DNA of 64,000 nt. Source: Lethocerus indicus. Its lineage: Eukaryota; Arthropoda; Insecta; Hemiptera; Belostomatidae. The DNA is taken from positions 11,803,154-11,867,153 of the forward strand of contig JACDQD010000002.1 of the NCBI GenBank assembly GCA_019843655.1, read 5' to 3'. The notes under the pieces are model-generated. The model saw only the letters and a list, made by a program, of their open reading frames with translations. It had not been told where the DNA came from and did no database searches. Each line of letters starts with the position of its first letter. The first letter of the stretch is position 1. The translations under genes and the position numbers were made by a program. This document shows, piece by piece, positions 1 through 13,006 of the stretch.

Positions 1-1842
1 CAAGGCAAGGTATGGTGAGACATTAGTTACAGGATTTGGACATTTATATGGTTATCCAGTTGGAATTATTGGTAATAATGGAGTACTATTTTCTGAGTCT
101 GCATTGAAGGTAAGGTATAAAATATTATTAACTGAATGGTATAGTAATTTATTTATGTGGTAGTTCTTTGTTTTATTGCTAACTTTGTTATTTTAAAAAG
201 TATTTGTCACTTTTATTTTATAAAAATGAAAGAAGAACTTCATGCCAGAAACTTAAACTGTAAAGTATATTTGAAATGATTAAAAAAAAGAACAACAGTA
301 ATATTACTTAAATATGTACTGTTATACAACTCATAAATTGGGTGTGTATTTTAAAACAAATTTGTTATTTTCCAGGGAACACATTTTATACAGCTTTGTT
401 GTCAACGTAAAATACCTCTCATTTTCCTTCAGAACATCACAGGTATACTTATTTTAGTGATATTTAATAGTTATTTAAATTCATTAATATTAAAGCGATT
501 AACTATATTTTTATACTGTTTATTATATTATTATATTATTTTTATGCTTCTGCAATAAACACTTGTGATAGGTTTCATGGTTGGTAGAGATGCTGAGGCT
601 GGAGGGATAGCCAAAAATGGTGCAAAAATGGTAACTGCAGTTGCATGTGCTAAGGTACCAAAATTAACTTTGATTGTGGGTGGCTCCTATGGGGCAGGAA
701 ATTATGGAATGTGTGGTAGAGCATATGGGTGAGTTTATTTTTTTTGTCTTTTTTAATGGTTATATTGTATGAAGCAATTTATTCTTTTAGTCATGTATAA
801 TTTATTCAAATGCACTTTGGACATTTCTATTGCATTTGCACAAAAAGAATATAACAGTAATTTGAGTTTGTCTTTTACTTCCTTGATGGAAAAAGTTAAT
901 GATTGTTATTTATTTTTCAGGCCACGATTCTTGTACATGTGGCCAAATGCTAGAATCTCTGTAATGGGAGGTGAACAGGCAGCAGGTGTCCTGGCCCAAG
1001 TTGCTAAAGATAAACGAGAAAGATTACAACAAAAGGTGAAAACTTATTTTTGCAATCATAATAAATTTTAAAAATTTGTGAGCAACAAAAAATATAATTA
1101 TTTTTCTCCTATATTTGTAATAAGGCATTATTAAGATGTCCTATTGAAAGGGCGGTCTTATTTGATCTGCAATTTTGCACATGGATTAAATCATGTATTG
1201 TAATAAACAGCTGTCATATCAGTGTATGCACTCTAGTAATTTCATAATTTTTATTGACTAAAGATATTCTTTACTTTGAAGCTAATTGTGAGAATTTTGT
1301 TTTTAGTGGACACTGGAAGAAGAAAATAAAATAAAAAATCCAATAATTGAAAAATTTGAAGAAGAAGGCAATCCCTATTTTTCTACAGCAAGGTATTATA
1401 TATTTATTAGTGCTTATAAAAAGCAATTTTAAATAAATTATAATTATATATGTATATTACTATAAATGTATTAATTAATATTGTTTCATTTTAACATAAC
1501 ATTAATTTTATTTATGGATGGTAATATTTCTTTTAATATATTTTCTTATAATATATATCTCTTAATGTGACTTGTATAAGCAGATATTTCAACTTAGCTA
1601 TAGCCTCATTAACATTGGATTTGTAATGACAATGTTGTAAAAGAGGAAATCTTTTACTAAAACTATGTGTTGTGCTTGGTGCATTTTTTGTTTGTGCTTT
1701 ATGTTAATGTCCTATCAATTTCAGATTATGGGATGATGGAGTGATCGATCCTATTGACACGAGAAGAGTTTTAGGTCTGAGTTTATCAGCAGCTTTAAAT
1801 GCTCCAATACAAGACACCAAATTTGGTGTTTTTCGAATGTAA
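1..1842 (+). CDS. MCCC2: Methylcrotonoyl-CoA carboxylase beta chain, 3' part of gene (six exons)
   Basis: This is the carboxyltransferase subunit of 3-methylcrotonyl-CoA carboxylase. It moves carboxyl from biotin on the alpha subunit to 3-methylcrotonyl-CoA, giving 3-methylglutaconyl-CoA in leucine breakdown in the mitochondrial matrix. Exons read: <1-109, 376-442, 572-728, 921-1035, 1307-1392 and 1725-1842, with TAA at 1840-1842. All junctions are GT-AG and keep frame; the first base is the last base of a codon. They encode the C-terminal 216 residues, against a usual total near 560. Diagnostic stretches are NNGVLFSES in exon 1, LCCQRKIPL and LQNITG in exon 2, the glycine-rich [16 protein letters not shown] in exon 3, [14 protein letters not shown] in exon 4, [14 protein letters not shown] in exon 5, and a C-terminus ending FRM as in animal orthologues. 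The biotin carboxylase and biotin-carrier domains belong to the alpha subunit and are not expected. No frameshift or internal stop was seen. The N-terminal part lies off the left edge. Propionyl-CoA carboxylase beta is the nearest alternative but fits less well. Confidence 0.97.
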
Positions 1843-3837
1843 GAGTTACTGATTTTACATTATATTATTTTAAATCCTGGGTAAGGTGTGAAATTAATAT
1901 TCAATAATAATCTAAAGGAGAAACTAAAAATATTTCTTAAAACTTAAATTTCTCATTTTGTATAAAAAAAATCATTGGGTTAAACATTTGTAAAATGCAC
2001 AAGTGCCATTAAATGTGTTCAATAATTATTAGGTATGTTGAATGTTGTGTTGAATTGCTCAAAAAATTACTTTTATAAAAAGTGTATTAAGTGATTGTCA
2101 GTAGTATACTGGCCTGTGAGATCTAATGATGTTACTAGAATAGTTTTTATATCCCTTTAATCAGATTGTTATATTTTTCTACGAATAGATCATTTGTAAT
2201 TTTTAAATTTTGTTTTTATAAAAAGCTTTTCATGAAATTAAAATTTTGTGTTCCTCCTTATTTTCCTATGATGTCATCTCAGTCCGCAGAGCTTGATTAG
2301 TCTTCCCAACTTGGAATATATTGTCTAAAATATCAAATGCAAAATAAAAGCTCTAACATCTAATTTTTGGTTGATTAGGTAATGTCCTGTATATTGATGA
2401 GATTTTGATATTTTAAATTATTTGAGAGATGAAATATTCTTCTTTTATCTTAAGGGATTAAATGGTTGTCAGATGTTTCTGTGTTAGAAAAATTTATTAA
2501 TATTTTACAAAAGTCACTACTAAAATTACAAAGACATTAGAAAAAGCATGTATTGCTCTCCACTGCAACGACTAGTTAGCTTTCTGACAAAAAATATTAA
2601 AATATATTTTTTTCAATTTAAACTACATAGTTTGAAAGAAATAATAAATTTGATTTGTATATACTTTCCACTTGTACTTATTACACAATTGTTATGTTAC
2701 ATATCAGAGTTCTAGAGACATTAAAATTTTCAACTACTTTACACATTATCATTTATATTTTTTTAGTGTGATTCAAAAAGCACAGATGTAAATAAATTAA
2801 CTTACATTATATTTGTATCACAAAAGGTAATAAAACTATGACATGTTAATTTAAAGTATAGTTAACAGAACAGACTACATTTTAGCTAAACTACGTCACA
2901 GAATTATAAGTAAGATTGGATATTCGCTTAATGGTGTGTGGAGATCTTCATATCTTCCACTAGTTCCTTTTGAATCACAATTTATGACAATATTATAATA
3001 CAAAAAATTCCCTCAAACCTTCAAAAGTCATTCTCCACATGCAAAACCTAATTGACACACTTCTTTCTATACTACACATTTCATTAAGATCTAATAACTT
3101 AATAAATTCATATTAATTAGGAGTTGCATTGTAGAGACATTTACAGTAAACCATATGAAAGGAAAAATCGAAGCTCAGACTTGTTACATTTTAATCATGG
3201 TGGATGTAAGGTTTTTAACCTTTACGTCTATTAATAGTCACAATTAATTAAATTCACTTATTTAGTGTTTTAATAATTCACATAAACAATTTTCATTAAA
3301 TTAATGGTTTCTTTACACTGACATATGTAGTTTAGAACTATTGGTAAGTGATTATTGGCACAAGACACCAGATTAACATTGTAATTTGGGAAAAGTAATG
3401 ACTGCAGTAATACTGCAGGTTCAGCACACGCTGTATTGTATCCAGACAGTAAGTAGCCAAGAAAATTAGCACCATACGTTTCTAAACGACTCTAAACTAT
3501 CTATTCCTTATCAACTCTGTATCATTATATCGGTACATATTACAAAATAATATTTTCTCAATGTACTTGCTAATGAGATATTTCGGTAATGATTTCCATT
3601 ATTTCAGTCATTAATCAATTCCTAGTTGCAATCAATTTTCTTTTCTTTTCAATTAATTATACATATTGGAGCTTACGTAAATTTAAAAAAAATATTGTTA
3701 TAACCCAAATGTAATGAGCCCAAGGACTTTTAGGAACTTAAATGAAAATGCCATATTATATATCTCTTGTTGGCAAGATTACTCAGCTATTATTTCAATG
3801 TATTCCAACCTGTTTCATTATTTTGTCAAAGTGGCTG
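1843..3837. other. AT-rich tail-to-tail spacer between MCCC2 and the ZP gene
   Basis: This 2-kb stretch lies between the convergent stop codons and should hold both 3' UTRs. An AATAAA at 2343-2348 is a candidate poly(A) signal for MCCC2, about 500 bases past its stop; I cannot confirm its use. I saw no clear signal for the minus-strand gene. No coding potential was seen. The only structure noted is the short inverted repeat at 2768-2978, listed separately. Confidence 0.6.
2768..2978. repeat. Short inverted repeat, possible MITE-like remnant
   Basis: GTGATTCAAAA at 2768-2778 is exactly matched in reverse complement by TTTTGAATCAC at 2968-2978. The arms are 11 bp and enclose about 190 bp of AT-rich DNA with no open frame. 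I see no convincing target-site duplication, so a small non-autonomous transposon is only a possibility; in AT-rich DNA chance is also possible. Confidence 0.35.
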
Positions 3838-6800
3838 TTAATGAAATCTGATGTAAATAATTGAGCCAATAATTAATATTAAATTTCCTGTAAGTGACAG
3901 GCCAGTACTTGTTTCCTCTATTAGTTTATACACCAGGTCTTCACGGACTTCTTGTTCTGTAAGTTTAAGTTGCTGCTTCTCATCACTTGATATTTCCTGT
4001 ACTGCTATTGTATCATTTCCATTTAGCGAATCAATTGGTTCTGGGCCCAGATCTAACTTGACTTTACAGAAAAATAAATTAAGTTAGGAATACAGCAATT
4101 AATGGTTTTGTTTCAATAGTAAAAAATCGAAACTCTACTTCAACCATTAATAATATGTTTTTATAAATGGTGTTCAATGTCAGACACTTCACTCTTGTTG
4201 AGAAACCCTTTTTCCATATGCATGAATCCTTTAGTATTTATTCCTTTATCTGCTTATTGATGTCATTTGTGCGTACCTTTATCAAGCAGCCGATCTCCTT
4301 TGTCCTCTACTTTAATGAATGAAGTAATAGAAACTTCAAAAACTTTATTTGGATCAGGAGGCATTGCAGGAATCTCTCGTTTCTTCTTTCCATATCCAGT
4401 TTGTCCATTACTGCAATCAACCTGGAAGCATAATTAACAACTATTAAGTTTTTTGAACGAATTGACAAATAAAACTAATTTTAAAAAACTATGATTTATT
4501 AAATAAGAATACAATAAGTGCAAATGTAACTTTTATTAAATTGTTATTATTATAATTGTATTACTTACACCTCGACATTTATCCAAGCATACATTGACTG
4601 TTCCTTTAAACTGAACGTAAGTGGAATCTGGAAATTTGAAGGCCCTAAACTTCGCCGTCAAAAAGTCACCATTGACTGTATTAAAATTTTCAAATAAGTA
4701 CGGGTCGACTGAGCACCTATAAGACATATTTTAATTGTTAATTTTAAGAGATAAAGTATAAAGAAAATAATAAATAAAAATAATTGTTCAATTTTTGTAA
4801 GCCATAAATCCCGTAATTAGATCATATAAAATAGTGCTTCATCAGCATTGATCAATTACCCATTGAATATGATAGTTTCTTCTTGGGTCTTAGTGTCTGA
4901 AACCTGCATATAACTGACCAGAAGGCCATATATGGGGGCAGAAACTTTGTCCAAGTATATTTCCATTTGGAGGGGTGTTCCGGGGTTTACGTTTAGCTCT
5001 CCCGACACCAGCTGGCCGGCTTGCCTCACTCCAACCTGCAGTTTAGGTTGGGGCGCCCTTTCCGTTAGCGAGGTGGTTATCTCAAGATCTCTGTTCAAAC
5101 AGCATCAATCACAAATCAGATCAAACCAATTTCATGAAACTCTACCCAGATATTTTAACATTTCATACTTCCAATTTTACAATAGACGTTTCGGAGAATT
5201 GGCTATTGCAATTGATTGAACCTTCCAAAAGGCTTTACGTATTATATACCTGAAACTATTTCTGACTTACACAGGTTCTTGGAAGCCTGCTGGTAATACA
5301 TTCCTCTTTTGAATCGTGTGGTTTGTTAAGTGACATTTGGCTTGGAGTGCTTCCTTGTTTTCATCGGCCTCTATTACAATTGTGTGGTAATATGTTCTCT
5401 TGCCCTGTAGGAGAAACGATACAAATTTTAAATCTGCAAAACATATTCTATCTGTAAAATTCTAAACTTGTAGATTTCTTGTGCTGCCTAAAGCAGGATG
5501 GGCATTAAAGGAAGTTGTTCTATGGGATTAACATTATAATATTTTGAGCTAATATTCTTAATACGACAGTAACTTACAGTGGCTTGATTAATAATCCTAG
5601 TAACTCCACAACGATAAACATCCGACAACGGCAGCTTAAAGATAGCTTGATGTCCAACTAAAAGAGGCTGGCAAACCGGATCTAGAACAAGTTTAAATGC
5701 AAATAAGTTAGATATCGTAAGTTCTTTCTACCTGAAAAATTAGGAAATTTCAAAATTTTACGGGTAAAAATATTTCAGAGCGCTAAATTGACACATGGTT
5801 TCAAAAACTTCTTAATGTAGAGCACCAACGTTCAACACAGATTCCTACGATCTACAATTACTCCGAGTGCACCAAAAGAATTATACTTAAAAGTGCACAC
5901 TTTTCATCTCTTTATAACACTTAGGCAGTAGACAAATTTAAAATTTGAAGTTTTTTCAAATTAGCAGACCTAGATTAAAAAGTAAGATCTGTGTTAAAAA
6001 CAATTTTATATCTTCGTTTTTATAAAAATTATTATTTGTGACCAATTCATACGGGTGTCCTATCATCTGTCACTAATTTCTGGGGGTACGTGAAAAATGC
6101 GAGTTTCTCTATTAATTGAGTCTTTCAACATCCTCCTTTGACAGAAACCTTTTTAGCAAGTCGGACACGTGTCGGCTTTAAATAAGACCTTGCCCTTCGA
6201 GAATGCCCTGTTCTTTTTTTACAATACAATAATATTTTAGCGATAAAACAGTAACATTTTTCCTATGTGGATAGCTAATAAGTTCGATTATTACATAAAT
6301 AGCTTTCTAGACAGTGAAAGTTTTGTTTCAGTGTGTGTACATCAGTTGAGGCTATTTCTTTTAAGACGAGTAATTTAATAATAGTTGTCCGTGGAGGAAA
6401 GTACAGACGTTTGAGGTCGACGACGTCAGTGGTCGGTAAGCGCGATCGTACATCGGATTTCAACTTGGAGATACAACAAAGGGTGCGGCCCAAACTGGTT
6501 TGGGCGCCGACCAACCGCGATGCCGATGCTTCTTATTTAAACGCCGATACATTTTCTGCAAATTCCTCGTTTTATTTTGAAAATGGGCCGGACATAAGTT
6601 AAATTTGTTCAAGCCAATTAAAGACGGATTCAATGCTCCTTTAAATTTTCCTGACGACCTATCAAAGATTCCCTGAAATAATTTTTTTGATATTAATATT
6701 TTTCTTGTCATTTCTTCACTCAAACAACAAAAGATACATTTTACAACACGTCATCTGGTTCTAATAGAAGATCTTTTTTTCAATTTTATTGAAATAATTT

Positions 6801-7231
6801 ACGGTGTTTTGCAATTCATCGTAATTATACCTGATATATAACGTTGCTTCTGCAACATATTTCAGTATGACAAGTTATTATTTATTATACTGTAATTTGC
6901 TATATTGTGTTCAACAAGGTGAAGTTTTTGCACCCAATTTTATTGGTATAAATATGGGGAGTCGATTGTTATATTTTATAGTTTACAATCGCACAGATAT
7001 GTCAACCAAGTTTCGGATATACAATATAATAAAGAGGCATCGAATATTTCTTATTTATTTATTTAATTTACCTGGGAAAAGCTTCATTCCGGACAAGTAT
7101 ATAGCGGTTATGTCGTCAGTCCTCCTGAGTTCAACTTGCATATATTCATCATCGCACTTGACTTTGTATTGAACTGAAACAGAAAAAAGGGTGGCTATTA
7201 ATAGAGATAATTTTATCATTTTCGTGTACAT
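3838..7231 (-). CDS. Zona pellucida (ZP) domain protein, membrane- or GPI-anchored, seven exons
   Basis: This is a secreted ZP-domain protein; in arthropods such proteins polymerise into apical extracellular matrix and cuticle. Exons on the minus strand: 7231-7072, 5681-5578, 5404-5271, 5090-4860, 4716-4569, 4421-4277 and 4061-3838, with TAA at 3840-3838. All junctions are GT-AG, and the 1146 coding bases give 381 residues with no frame break. Residues 1-21 form a signal peptide. Eight cysteines lie at 26, 57, 78, 112, 211, 253, 257 and 262, the number usual for a ZP domain. ZP-C motifs include DPYLFENFNT and VNVCLDKCRG. A basic KKKR cleavage-type site lies at 271-274, and a hydrophobic stretch at about 362-378 runs nearly to the end, so it is either a membrane segment with a tiny tail or a GPI signal. 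Possible N-glycosylation sites are NHT at 116 and NDT in the last exon. The start is the Met giving a clean signal peptide; Met5 is an alternative, and an upstream in-frame Met at 7267 is less likely. Intron 1 (5682-7071) holds nothing I recognise. Which ZP paralogue this is (quasimodo-like is one option) I cannot settle. Confidence 0.92.
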
Positions 7232-8570
7232 CCAACAAAGGGGCTTTTTTAGGGTGTAAAATCGCAATTTCTAAAGGGACTTGCGCCATTGTCTAGGCGA
7301 ATTGTGCAAGCGGAATTTTTAACAGAGTAATGGTTGCGCAGTTCGGATACGGTCACAAGGGGTGACGCTGCTGATCTGTTTAAAATGTGACGCAATCGGC
7401 CAACGGCCCGTCGCCAACCGGTGGCATTCACTCAATATATTGCGAAACTGATTTTATTGCGCATAACAAAGAAATAATTAGTGGTTAAAAACTATAACTA
7501 AAGTCGTTTCACCATCTGTCTTACGAGTGACGTATGCTATATATGCTTACTCCCCTTTTTGCATACTGGCAGGGCGAAGAGTAAAAAGGTCCTCCGGGCC
7601 AATAAATTTGATCTTCTGTCGTTAAATTATTATCACAAAGAACTCTTTGTCGGCAAATACATTTTATTGTATTGTGTTCTATGTCTATACATAAATCTGC
7701 ACTACATTAACAGCCAGGTCTGCTCTGTAAGAATGAATCATAAATGTATTAAGTTTTTTCGAAGCATAGGAATATATAAAATCAAAACACGAATTTACGT
7801 TCGCATTACGCGAGTAAATTGTCCGCAGTTAGAGCAGAATGAGTTAATAATATAATTTTATTATTGGGTGATCCTCAACGGGCTTCAAGAACGGTACACG
7901 GCGCGTGACAATCGTCCCGAAAACCGCCGGCGGCCTTCGCGTCGTCTATTCAGGATCGATTAATAGGATGGAACAGACGAAGAATTTTTCGACTTTTGCT
8001 TTACAACCACACTCTTCGCATCACCGTTAGCGCGTTAGAATAAAACTTTTTTTTCCGGGAGCGAAATTTTATTCCTGTAAACGTAAGAAACGGCCAGTGA
8101 AAAGTGAGTCGCGAGTCCGCTAGATTCGTGACATCTGTTTGATAACCGCAATGCTGGGGATTCTAGCACAACAACCCCGTCCTGTTCGTCTTGAAACACG
8201 GCCCAAGAGTGCAACTGAAAATAATGTGAACAGAAACAGAATTCCGTTTTAAGGTATTAGTTTATATTATAAGTTGAGTCTGTAACGAATAACCTATGGC
8301 GGACCTCTACTTGTCACCAGCGACTCATTAGAAACAGTTCACTAGTTTATTCCTGAACAACTGATTCCCATCAAATGTGGAAGTATAAGACCACACCACT
8401 CATAATACTAATTGTGAAATGATCATATATATAATGAGAGTAGGTTCCAGAAAAGGCTAACTGAATAGTAGGAGACGACACCAGGGAGATTCCTCGATTT
8501 GACTAACTCCCCCACTCCCGGTGGATTATCGAGGAAGGTCGAATTTAAAGAAAATGGATTGAATGGTCGT

Positions 8571-8601
8571 AATCTTTATGCTTAAAATAAGCATAAAGAT
8601 T
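8571..8601. repeat. Perfect 14-bp hairpin
   Basis: The arms 8571-8584 and 8588-8601 are exact reverse complements (AATCTTTATGCTTA against TAAGCATAAAGATT) around an AAA loop. The stem is AT-rich. No poly-T terminator context or longer precursor-like stem was seen around it, so it is not called a microRNA. Confidence 0.75.
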
Positions 8602-9132
8602 GATATCATTGTTTCAACAGTGTGTTTTCGAAGTTTTAAACTGGGGGCAATGATGGCATGATGTAACAGGACTTAGGCGGAAGTAGGCCAGTGTGAATCA
8701 CTGAGTGTTAATTACTGTAAATTTATTCAGCTATTGACCAGGATTTATTTTTTGAAAACTATTATTGTTCGTGTTCACCGTACTATGTTGCGTTATTCCT
8801 TTTTTTAACGATTCGTAGATGCTTTTAAAATATATTGCGATGGAATTTGATCCAAATCAACCAGTCGAATTTCAACATGCCGATCAGTTGAACTTCACAA
8901 AAGAATTTTAATTGCAGTAATAACCACCTTCGTACGCGTACTGTCACAATACATAAATATTTTTATGCAATATGAAAATCACCCATATCCTCGATTCGGC
9001 CAAAGGAATGGGCATTTCTCAACATTCCATTCTTTGTTTAGACAACAAAACAAATAAATTGGGCCATGACATTTAGCGAAACCTGTTCATTGGGATTTGT
9101 CCTCGGGTATCGGTCGGTGGAGATCTAGAGTG

Positions 9133-9174
9133 GCCCCAAAAAAGGGGCATCAGCCCTAGGGAAAGACCTAGGGC
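9133..9174. repeat. Two adjacent GC-rich hairpins
   Basis: GCCCC at 9133-9137 and GGGGC at 9144-9148 flank a loop of six A. Four bases later GCCCTAGG at 9153-9160 and CCTAGGGC at 9167-9174 flank the loop GAAAGA. Both stems are perfect. There are no H/ACA or histone stem-loop signatures, so the function is unknown. Confidence 0.7.
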
Positions 9175-12100
9175 ACGTATTGTACTGCAGTATATGAAAG
9201 AGACGAGCATGGGTGAGAGCCTTGTTCAACAAAAACACCGGGGGTGCGTTAATTATGCTTAATTACGGGGGACAATAAGCGTCGCCATTATGAGTATAAT
9301 GAGAGCTCTCTCACTGAGATTTAAATCTCGGTTCAGTCATTTCAGGAGTATTGCTTCGGCGGACTGTGAGATGTGGGCCGGCCGGGAGGCTGTGAGACCA
9401 CCGCCAACCGCTTCTAGCGCAATGTTACGGCTAGAAACCTACTTTCTCATTATTTCCACACCGAGAAAGAGAGATATATATAAGACAAACGTTTTCTTCG
9501 CCGATGAAAGTAGGCCGGGAACGGTTAGTATCGATTAAAATATAACCAGAGTTTATCGGGTAATACTTTACGTGTGGAAATCAACTTGTTTCCGCTCAAA
9601 GTCCGAGGGATTTCAACGCTTTATTCAGTCAATTGCAGCTTTGCGAAGCGGGATTATAGGGATCCCTGTTCACATAAATATGGGAAAACTGGAACGGACA
9701 GACACAGCCTACTATTATAGAACATTCATATATATACATATTTACATGTTTATATATACGGATTTAAATTTAATCCGTAGCAGCTTCAGTGTGGCTACAT
9801 ATTAAAATTGTTTATTGGGAGGTCCGCTATGTTCCAGAATATCGTCAATCGGGCGATTTTCTTTGTGCTCTCTTTCGTTCCGTCCGAGGCAGCGTTCCGG
9901 TTCCGGGCACCGCCAACAGCATTCCGTTAGTAAGTAACACATCGTCGGTACACTATCGGTATAGCTCCGATACAAGGAAGTGGATAGAAATTCACACGAC
10001 CGATGAAAAATATTAACCTCGGCGACCCCGGCGGTCAGCGGTTATAGCGGTATCGAGGAGGTTCGGCCGGAGGCAAGTGCCGGACGAGAGAGGTAGTCTA
10101 TTAACACTGTCCAAGTCGGGAGCAGTTAAAGGCGTCGATCGTGCGTAGCGCTGTTGGGGGTCAGTGTGTCGCCGCCCGGCACTCATCATCTACGGCCGCC
10201 CCCATTGGGCACAGTTCACGCCTTCAACTTCAAATCCGCCGGCGTCCTCCCTGCCGTCCGTCAAGTGGGACGGGAAACGGCCGACCTCTCAACCTCTGTC
10301 CCTAACCGGGCTTTCACGGGCCACCACAGTCGGACCCCGGGTCACCACTACCAGCGCCCAAAGCACTCTATACCGTTGCAACCGCTAAACGGGGAAAATT
10401 GGCCGTCGGACGAATGATCGGCCCGATCTTAGTAAATGAATTATTCCCGTTTCCCTCGATCTCTGACAAAGTCGATTCCAGCGGTACTTGTAGCTCGTAC
10501 GATTTTCTGTTGTGCATTTTGTCCCAAGCTCGACCGGTTTAGACTTCTTGCTATTACTTTAGTAATGCAGTGATGTAGTGACTAGGAATCATTCCGAGAG
10601 GACGGACGGAAATTCACTGGGCTGATACTCAACAATTTAAAACAAAATTACTAATTAATTATGAATCGATTGCTAAATTCAATCGAGTTTTCGTGTTGTT
10701 AATAGAGTAATACGGATTCAGTGTACGGACATCACGCCTCCTGTCGAAGAGGGAAGAACAGATGGGGGGCCATTAAAAAAGTAATCTTGACCCTGATTAA
10801 GCGAATGTAAATTGCGCCACCGGGTCGCCATTAGAAGGCCGTCTTCTAGGTTATTACGCAGTCCTCGCCTCGTAATAATTACAAGACGGTCGACGATTGT
10901 GGAAAGTGAGGCTGTAGGAATGTAAGAGGGTCCGGGCACCACTCCCTCGCGGGACTGCCCCACGCCTAAAACCAAAACCTGATCCCAGCCGAATATCGCC
11001 GACACCATCGGGAGGTGCATTCTCCTTTCGCCCTCCCCTCCTACCCATCACAATTTCCCTTCCACCTCCTTCGTTTGTAGTTCTCTTTCACGTCTTTCCT
11101 TTTCTTCCCGCGGGTTGGCTGGCGATACTATCGGAATGATACTACCGCAATCGGCAGTCGGAACAATTAACACCGGGAAAACTCGTTTCCAAAACTGACC
11201 TTGAAGGTCCCTTCCTCCGCCGACCCCCCGCCATGAGATCATTGAGATTAAACAATGGATCTTAACGAGGTCCGTTCCTCAAAGTACGGCCGATCACTGA
11301 AAATAGCGATCGATACGCCCCAGCTAATTTTTTCCCACTGACAATACTTACATGAAGTATAGGATTTATGGAAGGTAGTCGGGAAGAACATCTGCGGCTT
11401 AAATCATCTTCTCCTTTATTTTTCTTTCCAGCTGCAGTCCATCCATCGTTAATTCGAGTGGCTTATAATAGGAAATCGCGAGTTTCTTATTTCCACTTTT
11501 GTCTCGGCGATTACAGGGATCCGCCCTTCGGCAATTACCGCTACAATCGATATAAATTTGCCGGAAAATCGTTTTCCAGGAAATAACCTTCCGGACGGAC
11601 GAACTTTTATTTTTAAAACGTGAGACGGAGTGATTCCTACTGGGATTTCGGATGACGAAGACGAGTTGCGGCAGCCGAAAACGGTATACCCAGAAAAGAC
11701 TGCTATAGTATCCTAGACCCCAGTAATACTTTAAAAACATACCCGGTGAACAGGACCAATCGAAAACAAGACGGTGGATATTTTCTGGAAAATATTTTAC
11801 AACTTAGAGGTACGAGAGCGGACATGTGGTCTTAAGTATTATGGTAACAGACGTGGAGCTAAAAACTGGATTTAAAGATGGGGTTACAAAATTGAGAGCG
11901 GTGAAGCCGTCGGTGGGCGTTCTGACATGTGGGGGGGGGAACACTCGTCGGTCTTGTTTTTGCGCGATTCCGAGCCCATCAAATACCATCGGCCTACATG
12001 TTCTGCTATTCTTTCGCGTGTTTTAACAGTTAGACCGGGCGTATATTAAATTACCACGGCCTCGGCCCCTCGCTCGACCCACAAGGATCTGTCATCGGCC

Positions 12101-12762
12101 TTAACAAATTACTTAAATAAAACGCGTATTATTTCCTAGTAACATTTTCCCAGTGCATAAAGCATTTCTTTCCCATTTATTTCTTTTGAGCAATTATGCA
12201 GACAAAGCCGTTATGCTTAGAATTGTACAATTGAACACTGATTTGTTATGATTCGCAGCCTAACTGCAAAATAATTTTTGGTTTTCTTGAAAGCTAGTAG
12301 TTTCATTATACATTAATATATTGACGCCTATTATTTTAAACTTTTTGTTTAGTATATCGCTAATAAGATGTGGCTCCACCAAGTTAGAGTGGTTGGCAAA
12401 AACACAAACGTTTCTGCCTTTTATGGACTTTGTTTACGGCAGTGTTTCATTCAGTAATAGTTTTCCTTGAAAACAATTCGAATACTTCTTTCATTTCCTC
12501 GAGAAAATTATTTCCGGACGCCGAGCGGAAGCTGCAAACGGTGAGCTCGGTCTCAGTATCCAGACTGTATCCATTATCCAGCTTTTAGATCCCGTTTCAA
12601 ACAGAGTTTCTTTCTTGCACTACGTCTTACTTTTTACGCGCACAATAATATTACGATGGGAATTGATAACGGGAGATAATAATGTAAATTATATCGCTAC
12701 TTTTAAAATTGTTATTACGTGTAGAATACTTATGTTTTGTATTGGAACGTAAATAAAATAAT

Positions 12763-12931
12763 AGATTTCTTGTGTTTCTGCCTCCTCTCGCTGGTTTGGT
12801 CTTTTGCTAGACCGGTTTCGGCTGCTCGCCATCATCACTAGCGGTGTTAGTCAATTTGGTCCTTGGATTTTTTTTTGGCATCCTTACTGTACTGTCACTG
12901 TCACTTGTACTGTGGTGGTTGTCTGTTTGTC

Positions 12932-13006
<75 letters not shown>

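Larger units (their letters stand above)
7232..12762. other. Gene-free stretch upstream of the ZP gene
   Basis: No gene recognised. The 5' UTR and promoter of the ZP gene must lie at the left end, but I see no TATA box or initiator that decides the start. From about 7.3 kb the sequence becomes much richer in CpG; the single 60-base line 10021-10080 holds eight. Open frames here are under 115 codons, overlap on opposite strands and show no domain. Notable content is limited to the hairpins at 8571-8601 and 9133-9174. Confidence 0.55.

Noticed and set aside
4932..5219. Plus-strand frame of 95 codons inside the ZP gene
   Set aside because: It is the antisense shadow of ZP exon 4.
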